NCBI RefSeq assembly: GCF_000315545.1 | Contig: NZ_JH992902.1 | Location: forward strand, 2,021,878 to 2,065,801 | DNA from: Selenomonas sp. F0473 | Lineage (GTDB): Bacteria; Bacillota; Negativicutes; Selenomonadales; Selenomonadaceae | Direction of reading: 5' to 3' | Length of the DNA: 43,924 bases | In this document: one piece after another, positions 1 to 6,554 of the stretch | Numbering within the stretch: position 1 is the first letter of the stretch | Layout: each line of letters starts with the position of its first letter | Notes under the pieces: generated by a model | Database searches by the model: none | What the model was told of the DNA's origin: nothing | What the model saw: the letters and a program-made list of their open reading frames with translations, nothing else | Made by a program: the position numbers and the translations under genes

Positions 1-1
1 C

Positions 2-76
2 GTCGCGCCCCGCACGGGGCGCGTGGATTGAAACCTCACTCAATATGCGACGGCGGCGGGGCGCATGGATTGAGCC
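2..76. CRISPR. Tail of a CRISPR array: one intact repeat and one degenerate terminal repeat
   Basis: Positions 2-34 hold a 33-base unit with a perfect internal palindrome (CGCGCCCC, loop GCAC, GGGGCGCG) and the 3' end GTGGATTGAAAC, which is the hallmark of type I-C repeats. A second, decayed copy aligns at 44-76; its 3' part (GGGGCGC, then TGGATTGA) is retained while its 5' half is lost. Only 9 bases separate the two, against about 34 expected for a spacer, so roughly 25 bases appear to have been deleted. The rest of the array and the cas genes must lie left of the window. Only one intact repeat is visible, so the call rests on recognising the repeat family. Confidence 0.75.
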
Positions 77-110
77 TACGCTTCGGATACCGTGCAGATA
101 TGTATGGCAT

Positions 111-157
111 ACAAAAAGTCCGCAGCGGCATAGGATTGTCTACTGCGGACTTTTTGT
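111..157 (-). terminator. Bidirectional intrinsic terminator
   Basis: A perfect 15-bp inverted repeat (111-125 with 143-157) has a GC core, GTCCGCAG/CTGCGGAC, flanked by A5 and T5 runs, so it can end transcription from either side. It sits 16 bp after the stop of the minus-strand operon and also separates that operon from the CRISPR array. Confidence 0.9.
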
Positions 158-172
158 ATTGCAAGAGGTATG

Positions 173-1423
173 TTATTTTTTTAACGTAACTGTGTCAATG
201 ACCATACCGTCCGCCGTCTCACAGGTAATATGCAGCTGCTTAGCGTCGGCTTCCATGTAGAGGTAGTTTGACGGAGCGGGATTCGGTGCAGCTGCGAGAT
301 CGTAGGATTCGGCGGGGACATCGAAATACTGGTTGCCGGCAGGCCCGGCGAGGAGGTAGAGCGTGCCGTTTGGATCCGTTTGGTAGGAGCGGATTTGCCG
401 TCGGCGGTAGGTGTGGATATGCCCCGAGATTACAAGGTCGATGCCGAGTGCGTCAAAGGCGTCCATAAAGACACGCCCCACATCGCTGATGCCGCTGTTG
501 GCACCTTGTTCAGGCTGATAGTCTCCATAGGCGAGGATATCCTTGTGCATAAGTACGAGCCGCCACGGCGCATGGGAAGCGGCCGCATCGCGCATCATCC
601 AGGAAAGTTGTTCATGCTTCAGTTGATCGCCGCGCGCACCAAGTTCTAGGAACTGTGTGTCTAGGACAATACAGTGGACAAGGCCGACGTCAAAGGAGTA
701 ATAATGTCCTCGGAACGCCGCACTTTCATTGCCAGGCAAGGCGAACGTATGCAGGTAGCGCTGCGGCGGTTCTGCCGTCCATTGGAGGCCGTAATATTCA
801 TGGTTGCCGAGAACAGGCACATGGATATGACGGGCAAGCGGATCTCCCACGCCCTCCATCGCGGAGAAAAAATTCTCCCAGTGCCATGTAGATTCACCGT
901 TGTCTACAAGGTCGCCGACAAGCGCGGCGAAGTCGGCGTTCGGGTGCCTCTGCCATGCGGCTTGATAAAGACTTTGCCAGGTATTGTAACTTCCTCCGCA
1001 TTGACTGTCGCAAAAAAATAGGGCATGTGCGACGTTGCGCGAGGCCATAGGAACGAGAGGCATCCATTCTGTGACGCCGCTCTCAGATGCCGTGCGAAAG
1101 GAAAGGCCGTGCGCGGGGACCGGAATCTCCGCATGGTAGATGTACTGTACGCTCCCGTCCATTGCAAAGTAGGTATAGGCGGGGAAATAGATATCCGTCT
1201 GCGCATGGGCGTTCGTGCGTCGCACTTCGACGCGCGCATCCGTGAGGAGGCGCGGGCTGTCCCACTGGATCATACGCGCGCGGCCGGGATCACGTGTGAC
1301 GATCTGCCGCAGATGCCGTACGTCATGCGTATGCGCCTCGGCGCCGGGGGATGAAAAGAGACCGCCGAACCCCATAGAGAGAATGGTGCTCGCAGCGGTC
1401 TGCAGAAAGTGCCGGCGCGTCAT
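173..1423 (-). CDS. Tat-exported calcineurin-like metallophosphoesterase (purple acid phosphatase type)
   Basis: The 416-residue protein starts with a twin-arginine signal (TRRHFLQ at residues 2-8, hydrophobic stretch, AEA at 28-30), so it is probably exported folded through Tat. A Fn3-like N-terminal domain of the purple acid phosphatase kind covers about 38-125. The dinuclear metal site follows: D139, GDLVDNGES (170-178), GNHE (206-209), H293 and GHIH (334-337). The substrate, a phosphomonoester or diester outside the cytoplasm, cannot be told from sequence. The ATG overlaps the stop of the upstream TVP38-family gene by 4 bases, so the two are translationally coupled. It is the last gene of the minus-strand operon. 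Confidence 0.9.
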   Translation of the reverse strand: MTRRHFLQTAASTILSMGFGGLFSSPGAEAHTHDVRHLRQIVTRDPGRARMIQWDSPRLLTDARVEVRRTNAHAQTDIYFPAYTYFAMDGSVQYIYHAEIPVPAHGLSFRTASESGVTEWMPLVPMASRNVAHALFFCDSQCGGSYNTWQSLYQAAWQRHPNADFAALVGDLVDNGESTWHWENFFSAMEGVGDPLARHIHVPVLGNHEYYGLQWTAEPPQRYLHTFALPGNESAAFRGHYYSFDVGLVHCIVLDTQFLELGARGDQLKHEQLSWMMRDAAASHAPWRLVLMHKDILAYGDYQPEQGANSGISDVGRVFMDAFDALGIDLVISGHIHTYRRRQIRSYQTDPNGTLYLLAGPAGNQYFDVPAESYDLAAAPNPAPSNYLYMEADAKQLHITCETADGMVIDTVTLKK

Positions 1424-2148
1424 TGGACGTCCTCCGCAGGATGGGATTTTTGTGCTTCCGCCTGCATGACGCGTTTTTCATAGCGCCACGCGCCCGCGAT
1501 GAGGCCGACGGCACAGAGAATGACGACGACGAGACGGGTGTGATCCTCCTGCTGCACGATGAGATCGTGACCAATGATGGCTTCGATCCCCGTCGAGGGA
1601 AATTTCCCCACAAACGACGCGATCATGTAGTCCCGCAGGCGAATCGAAGAGAGGGCGCCGATCGCGTTCAGCAGCGCGGACGGGACATAGGGGATCATGC
1701 GCGCAATCAGCATGACGAAGAAACCTTTGCTCCCGCTGTACCGATCGATTTTGGAAAGAAACGGACTCTTCGCGATGACCTTCTCCGCCGCATCACGGAA
1801 ATAGAAACGCATGAGCAGGAACGCGACGGTGACGCCGACCGTTTCCGCCGCACAGGAGAGGATGATGCCGGGCACGATGCCGAAGAGCATCACATTTGCG
1901 GTCGAAAAGATGATCGCAGGCGGAAAGCCGAGGGTATTGACAAAGAGCGTGAGAAAAAACGCAAAGACCGCCGCCCATTCTCCATAGCCCCGGATGTATT
2001 CGACCGTCGCGGAGATGTCGCCGCGTGCCAGCAACGCAAAGAGCTCGGGGAGGAATCCCGGGGCCGCGAGGTGGATGACGGCAAAGAGCAGGCCGATCGC
2101 GCCCGCGGCGCCGACCTTGATCACGCCCATGCCTATGTTCCGTTTCAA
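1420..2148 (-). CDS. TVP38/TMEM64 (VTT/DedA-like) membrane protein
   Basis: This 242-residue polytopic membrane protein has hydrophobic segments near residues 10-30, 55-85, 90-112, 135-165 and 210-228. The central block with GFPPAIIFSTANVMLFG and the later ARMIPYVPSALLNAIGA matches the VTT domain of the TVP38/YdjX family. VTT/DedA relatives are linked to lipid scrambling and membrane homeostasis, but no transported substrate can be assigned here. The start is TTG at 2148, preceded by a good TAGGAGG; the first ATG, six codons in, has no such site. It sits 11 bp after the small membrane protein gene and overlaps the phosphoesterase by 4 bases. Confidence 0.85.
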   Translation of the reverse strand: MKRNIGMGVIKVGAAGAIGLLFAVIHLAAPGFLPELFALLARGDISATVEYIRGYGEWAAVFAFFLTLFVNTLGFPPAIIFSTANVMLFGIVPGIILSCAAETVGVTVAFLLMRFYFRDAAEKVIAKSPFLSKIDRYSGSKGFFVMLIARMIPYVPSALLNAIGALSSIRLRDYMIASFVGKFPSTGIEAIIGHDLIVQQEDHTRLVVVILCAVGLIAGAWRYEKRVMQAEAQKSHPAEDVQ

Positions 2149-2159
2149 ATAAATACCTC

Positions 2160-2507
2160 CTAGGTCGTGAGTACCATTGCGATTGCGCCGAGGATCAGCG
2201 CGATGCTGAACCCCTGCATCGCATTGGCGATACTCGTCCCGTATGTACCAGCACAGCGGCGGATAATCTTACGCAGCTCAAAGACGAGGAAGGAGAGACA
2301 AAAGAAGACGAGCGAAAGATCTCCCTCCGTATACCCGTAGGCGAGGATCAGAGAGGACAGCACTAGGCCGGTCTGTTCGCCGCGTGAAAAGATGCGTTCC
2401 GGTTCCCGTTCATGGTCGCGTGCATCGATATCGGCACGGGTCAGCGGGATGCCCATCTCGTCCGTCTTTTCCTGATCGCGGTCAAACCAGCGATAATGAA
2501 ATCCCAT
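2160..2507 (-). CDS. Small hypothetical membrane protein
   Basis: I do not recognise a family in this 115-residue product. The first 43 residues are charged and soluble (rich in D, R and E). Two or three hydrophobic segments follow, near 45-58, 62-76 and 92-114, separated by a basic stretch ELRKIIRRC, which suggests a cytoplasmic N-terminus and a hairpin in the membrane. The ATG is preceded by AGGAGGTGA at good spacing, and the gene lies 37 bp after the amidase and 11 bp before the TVP38-family gene, so it is a real operon member. A role in the envelope is inferred only from the neighbours. Confidence 0.75.
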   Translation of the reverse strand: MGFHYRWFDRDQEKTDEMGIPLTRADIDARDHEREPERIFSRGEQTGLVLSSLILAYGYTEGDLSLVFFCLSFLVFELRKIIRRCAGTYGTSIANAMQGFSIALILGAIAMVLTT

Positions 2508-2544
2508 GCGGTCTCACCTCCTGTACGGTCAATGGATGCCGCTT

Positions 2545-3429
2545 TTAATTGGCAATTCTGCGCTGTGCGGGCTTTGTATTCGACGCTTTCGGTATATCGG
2601 ACCGCATATTAGGCTTTTTGACGGTCGGGGGCGTCGGATGTTTCGCTTGCGGGGGCTGCGGCGGAGGCGTTGGTTTTGGCGTCGGCGCCTTCTGTACGGA
2701 AGGCGTCGGATGGGACGGGCGCGCGCCATTCTTACGGCGTGCCTCTTCCATGCGCGCGCGCGCCCGGGCGAGCTGCCGTTCCTTATCCTCGCGCTCCCGC
2801 TGCGCGATACGTGCGCGTTCTGCGGTCAGTTCCTCCGAGCCGTAGTAGGCGCGCGCCTGTTCTACGACCTCGGGCAGCTGCGTATAGAGATAGCGGCCGG
2901 GGCAGGCGGTCGCGCTGAGGTCGCGGTGCCCGAATATCGTCTGTTCCCATACGGGATCAAACTGATAGACCGTGCAGAGCGAGGCGATCAAATGTGCGGC
3001 GGCCGTCTTTTGCGCCTCCGTCGGCATTGCGGTTTCAAAATTCCCTACGATATTGATGCCGACCGTGTGGCGGTTTTCTCCGTAAACATGTGCGCCGACG
3101 GTGCCGAGGGGGCGTCCCTCCTCGATGGTGCCGTCCTTGCGGATGAGGAAGTGATAGCCGATGCCCGCCCAGCCGTTGTTCAGATGCCATTGGTGGACCG
3201 TCTCGGCCGAGACGTCGTCGTTCGTACTGCCGATGTGGTGAATAACGAGACTGTTCGTGAAAAAACGGTTTTCGAGTGCGCCGAACTTCAGATGCGTCGG
3301 GCGAATGGAAACGCCGGGCAGCACCGTCGGGATGTACCACGACGCCTCGGCGACGGAGGGAAAGAAGGGGAGGGCGGCGGCGCCGATACCGACGAGTGTC
3401 AAGCGGCGTAAAAAGTCTCTACGATTCAT
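2545..3429 (-). CDS. N-acetylmuramoyl-L-alanine amidase (Amidase_2/PGRP fold) with Tat signal
   Basis: This peptidoglycan amidase cleaves between MurNAc and the stem peptide. From the chosen start the 294-residue protein opens with MNRRDFLRR, a twin-arginine motif, then a hydrophobic stretch ending in AEA. Amidase_2 features are HH at 64-65, GYHF (91-94), GHRD (167-170) and C176, which supply the usual His/His/Cys zinc site. After residue 200 come a basic coiled-coil segment and a long Pro/Lys-rich tail, possibly for wall binding. An upstream in-frame ATG exists, but the ATG at 3429 has AGGAG at proper spacing and exposes the signal peptide. It overlaps the ABC transporter's end by 11 bases. 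Confidence 0.9.
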   Translation of the reverse strand: MNRRDFLRRLTLVGIGAAALPFFPSVAEASWYIPTVLPGVSIRPTHLKFGALENRFFTNSLVIHHIGSTNDDVSAETVHQWHLNNGWAGIGYHFLIRKDGTIEEGRPLGTVGAHVYGENRHTVGINIVGNFETAMPTEAQKTAAAHLIASLCTVYQFDPVWEQTIFGHRDLSATACPGRYLYTQLPEVVEQARAYYGSEELTAERARIAQREREDKERQLARARARMEEARRKNGARPSHPTPSVQKAPTPKPTPPPQPPQAKHPTPPTVKKPNMRSDIPKASNTKPAQRRIAN

Positions 3430-5131
3430 GAGGGATCTCCTGATAGGTATACGTTTGGCGACTGAGATGGAGCTCCGCGTCATGAACAGCAAAAAGGGTC
3501 GATCGGTGTCCGACGCTGATGATGCTTGCGGCGGGGAGTTCCCGGTTGAGTATATCATAAAGCGCGCGTTCGCGCGGTTCGTCTAGGGCGGAAGTTGCTT
3601 CATCGAGGAAAATCCAGTCGGGACGGATGAGCAGGATGCGCGCAAAAGCAAGGCGCTGCTGCTCGCCGAGCGAGAGGATGCGGCTCCAATCGTCCGCCTC
3701 ATCCAGCCGCGCGGCGAAGTGCTCCAGCCCGACGAGACGAAGGACGCGCGCCGTCTCCTCGTCGTTTTCCGCACGCGCGCGCGGGTAGAAGAGGGCGCGG
3801 CGGAGCGTGCCGAGCGGCAGATAGGGGCGCTGCGGGAGGAACAGCCGGCGCATATGCTGCGGGAGGGTAATCGTCCCGCTGCCGTAAGGCCATATGCCTG
3901 CGAGCGTACGCAGGAAGGTACTCTTCCCCGCGCCGGAGACCCCGGTGACGAGCACGCGGCTGCCGGGCGGCAGCGTGAGCGTACAGTCGGCGAGAAGTTT
4001 TGCGCCGTCGGGCAGGGCGATGGAAAGCCGGTCCAATGCGAGATCGGGAGCACCGCCTTCTATGCGCCGGATTTCTCCCGTCGCCTGCGCCGCGCCTTCC
4101 ATATGCTCCGTGAATCCGCCGAGTCGATGGAGCACCGCAGCGAGCTGCGCGACGGAATCGTAGGAATCGACGAAAAATGACAGCGCGCCCTGCACGCGGT
4201 CGAATGCGGTCATGGTCTGCATCAGTCCGCCGAGCGCGATCTCGCCGGCATAGTAACGCGGCGCCGCCATGATGAGCGGGAAGATGATCGCAAGCTGGCC
4301 GTAGCCGTTGACATAGAAATTGAGCAGTTTCGTCCGGCGCATCAGCCCCCAGTAGTTCTTGATGACATTTGCAAAGTATTCTCTGAAGCCGATTGACTCC
4401 GCGCGTTCGCCGCGGTAAAATGCGATGCTCTCGCTGTTTTCGCGGACGCGCATCATGCTGAAACGGAAGTCCGCCTCATAGCGCTGCTGGTCAAAGTTCA
4501 GCCGGATGAGTTTTCGTCCGACCGCGTGCGCGAAGCAAGTGCCGAGTCCGGAGTAAATGAGCGACAGCCAGAACATGTAGCCGTAAATCACGAATTCCCT
4601 GCCGCCGACAGGGACGGTAAGCGCCCCAGAGAGATTCCACAGCACGACGCCGAACGCGCCGAGTGTCGTCAGCTGGCGCAGGATACCGATGAGGAGCGTC
4701 AGCGTCAGCGATACGAACTGATTGATGTCCTCGCTGATACGCTGATCCGGATTGTCCGTGTCGCTGTGCAGGACCTGCAGCCGGTAGTAAGTCCGGCCGC
4801 GCATCCAACGGGAGAGATATTGTTCCGTCATCCATGTCCGCCACTTGATTGTCAGCATTTGCCGCAGATAGATCGCATAGACGGCGATGAAGATATGGAG
4901 CATCGCCAATACGGTGAACTCGCCGATAAGCGGCCAGAATGCCGCCCATTCATAAGCTTGCAGGGCGTCATAGAAGACGCGGTACCAGTCGTTGATGCGG
5001 ACGAGTATATAGACGATCGCAAGGTTCAGCGCAATGACTGCGGCAAGAAGCCCGCGCGCCCTCCATTTCTCCTCTGAGCTCCAATATCCTTTGAACAGCT
5101 GCCAAAAGGCGCGCGGCAGGGATGATTTCAA
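3419..5131 (-). CDS. ABC transporter, fused permease-ATPase (ABCD/YddA/SbmA-like)
   Basis: A 570-residue half transporter that should dimerise in the cytoplasmic membrane. The N-terminal half carries about five or six membrane segments (from residue 28) and the DNPDQRISEDI block at 126-136, typical of the ABC_membrane_2 group (peroxisomal ABCD, YddA, SbmA-related). The ATPase half has Walker A GVSGAGKS (397-404), Q-loop Q434, signature LSLGEQQR (near 486-493), Walker B WIFLDEA (506-512) and switch H542. The substrate is unknown; relatives move acyl-CoAs, peptides or cobalamin. The start is TTG, 8 bp after AAGGAGG. It is the first gene of the five-gene minus-strand operon and has its own promoter at 5165-5193. 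Confidence 0.88.
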   Translation of the reverse strand: MKSSLPRAFWQLFKGYWSSEEKWRARGLLAAVIALNLAIVYILVRINDWYRVFYDALQAYEWAAFWPLIGEFTVLAMLHIFIAVYAIYLRQMLTIKWRTWMTEQYLSRWMRGRTYYRLQVLHSDTDNPDQRISEDINQFVSLTLTLLIGILRQLTTLGAFGVVLWNLSGALTVPVGGREFVIYGYMFWLSLIYSGLGTCFAHAVGRKLIRLNFDQQRYEADFRFSMMRVRENSESIAFYRGERAESIGFREYFANVIKNYWGLMRRTKLLNFYVNGYGQLAIIFPLIMAAPRYYAGEIALGGLMQTMTAFDRVQGALSFFVDSYDSVAQLAAVLHRLGGFTEHMEGAAQATGEIRRIEGGAPDLALDRLSIALPDGAKLLADCTLTLPPGSRVLVTGVSGAGKSTFLRTLAGIWPYGSGTITLPQHMRRLFLPQRPYLPLGTLRRALFYPRARAENDEETARVLRLVGLEHFAARLDEADDWSRILSLGEQQRLAFARILLIRPDWIFLDEATSALDEPRERALYDILNRELPAASIISVGHRSTLFAVHDAELHLSRQTYTYQEIPHES

Positions 5132-5164
5132 TCCGAATCCTCCTTATAAAAAAGAACGGATATC

Positions 5165-5193
5165 ATTATAGTATTTTTTTGTATGTACTGCAA
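5165..5193 (-). promoter_or_regulatory. Promoter of the envelope operon
   Basis: On the minus strand TTGCAG (5193-5188) is followed after exactly 17 bases by TATAAT (5170-5165), about 35 bp upstream of the ABC transporter's TTG start. It is divergent from the exbB promoter. Confidence 0.7.
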
Positions 5194-5220
5194 GGCGTTG
5201 GCGGCGGTATAAAGATTTTT

Positions 5221-5239
5221 AATGAAATCCGATTTCATT
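5221..5239. promoter_or_regulatory. Perfect 9-1-9 palindromic operator
   Basis: AATGAAATC-C-GATTTCATT is a perfect 19-bp palindrome with the 9-1-9 architecture of Fur-family boxes. Its right end supplies the first bases of the exbB -35 hexamer, so a bound repressor would block that promoter. Only about half of the core matches the Fur consensus, so the identity of the regulator is inference from layout and from the exbBD genes downstream. Confidence 0.65.
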
Positions 5240-5266
5240 GACGCGCGATAAAAATTATAGTAAGAT
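5238..5266 (+). promoter_or_regulatory. Promoter of exbB-exbD
   Basis: TTGACG (5238-5243) and TAAGAT (5261-5266) are spaced by 17 bases, 66 bp before the chosen exbB start. The -35 overlaps the 5221-5239 palindrome. Confidence 0.75.
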
Positions 5267-5332
5267 AGATACCAAATATGGGATGGCAGGGGTGCCATCA
5301 AGCTCCGGCGATGGAAAGGAAAAGTGGCGTTT

Positions 5333-6022
5333 ATGGATTATATTTCTCAGGGGTTGCACTTTTTTCATCAAGGCGGTACGGTTATGTACTTCCTGCTTGC
5401 GGCGTCTCTGTTTGTCGTATTCATCGGCATTGAGCGGGCGCTCTACTTTGCGCGGGCGGATGCGGGGCGGAGTTTTGCCCATACGTTCATGCTGCATATC
5501 GCAAACGGCCAGTTTAAGGAAGCCGTTCAATTGACCGAGGCAAAGCGCGGATCGATATCGGATATTCTGTTCAGCGCGATCTCGAAGAACAGCAAGAACT
5601 CGCGCAAGATGAACTCCTATATGGAGGTCCAGTCCGGCATCGCGCTGTCGAAGTTCCGCAACCGTCTCTACTATCTGAGCGTCATCGTCACAATGGCGCC
5701 GTTGCTCGGTCTGCTCGGCACCATCAGCGGTATGATCTCGACGTTTAGTGTGTTCAACCTCGATGCGGGGGATCCGACCGCCATCACGGGCGGCGTCGGC
5801 GAGGCTCTGATCGCGACGGCGATGGGCCTTTGCGTTGCAATTATCGCGCTCGGCGTACACGCTTATTTTTCCCAGCGCATTGAGAATATCGTCACGGATA
5901 TGGAGATGTGTTTCTCCGTCGCGGAGAATAACCGCATCGAACTCGCGCGTGCCGCAGGAGTCAAGGGCGTTCTGGAGACATCCGTTCACGCCGACGGATC
6001 GACGGAAGGTGATGAGGCATGA
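5333..6022 (+). CDS. exbB: MotA/TolQ/ExbB proton channel protein
   Basis: This inner-membrane subunit forms the proton-driven motor that powers TonB or Tol proteins. The 229-residue protein has a first membrane segment near residues 17-36, a cytoplasmic loop, and two further segments near 115-140 and 155-180. The ITGGVGEALIATAMGL block is typical of the TolQ/ExbB/MotA domain. The ATG at 5333 lies about 12 bases after AGGA; a GTG at 5324 is in frame but only 3 bases from the same site. The 4-base overlap with exbD implies stoichiometric expression. Neither tonB nor a TonB-dependent receptor is in the window, so the energised partner is unknown. Confidence 0.88.
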   Translation: MDYISQGLHFFHQGGTVMYFLLAASLFVVFIGIERALYFARADAGRSFAHTFMLHIANGQFKEAVQLTEAKRGSISDILFSAISKNSKNSRKMNSYMEVQSGIALSKFRNRLYYLSVIVTMAPLLGLLGTISGMISTFSVFNLDAGDPTAITGGVGEALIATAMGLCVAIIALGVHAYFSQRIENIVTDMEMCFSVAENNRIELARAAGVKGVLETSVHADGSTEGDEA

Positions 6023-6417
6023 GACTGCGCGACAGAAGGGCGTTTGTAAAGCCCGAGGTCATGATCATCCCGATGATCGATATCATGTTCTTCCTGCTCG
6101 TCTTCTTCATCATGAGTACGCTCTATATGGTGAATCTGAAGACCGTGGACGTCAACCTGCCCAAGGCGCAGACGGCGCAAACCCAGCTCAACGTAACCTA
6201 CCTCGTCACCGTGCGCAAAGACGGCACGCTTTGGCTGGAGGACAAGCAGATCGACGAGACGACGCTCCTGCGCCGTGCGCGCGTGGAGAGCCAAAAGAAT
6301 CCGAAATTTGCCGTCGTTGTCCGTGCGGACGGGGATATGAACTACAGCGGCGTCATGGAACTGCTCGATAAATTCCGCAAGGAAGGAATTACGCGTTTCG
6401 GACTTGCCGCCGAATAA
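6019..6417 (+). CDS. exbD: ExbD/TolR biopolymer transport protein
   Basis: The 132-residue protein has the standard ExbD plan: a short basic cytoplasmic N-terminus, one membrane helix near residues 16-38 containing the proton-carrying aspartate (MIPMIDIMFFLL), and a periplasmic globular domain ending near LDKFRKEGITRFGLAAE. It pairs with the upstream ExbB, whose stop overlaps its ATG (ATGA), and is followed within about 30 bp by a strong terminator, so the operon has two genes. ExbD and TolR are hard to tell apart by sequence; without tolA, tolB or pal nearby I prefer ExbD. Confidence 0.88.
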   Translation: MRLRDRRAFVKPEVMIIPMIDIMFFLLVFFIMSTLYMVNLKTVDVNLPKAQTAQTQLNVTYLVTVRKDGTLWLEDKQIDETTLLRRARVESQKNPKFAVVVRADGDMNYSGVMELLDKFRKEGITRFGLAAE

Positions 6418-6441
6418 TGAAATACGATATTAAATTAAAAG

Positions 6442-6488
6442 AGGCGCCGTACCGATGCGTTCAAATCGCTCGGTGCGGCGCCTTTTTG
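6442..6488 (+). terminator. Intrinsic terminator after exbD
   Basis: A 14-bp stem, AGGCGCCGTACCGA (6442-6455) with its partner at 6470-6483 and a single wobble position, is followed by a T run. Confidence 0.9.
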
Positions 6489-6554
6489 TCGGGGTATCCG
6501 TGCCCGTACCCTACGCGCTATGGCGGTGTGGACTGCGAGCTGCTCCGGGCGTAA

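Noticed and set aside
45-260. A 71-codon open frame at the left edge
   Set aside because: It overlaps the degenerate CRISPR repeat and the terminator and has no ribosome site.
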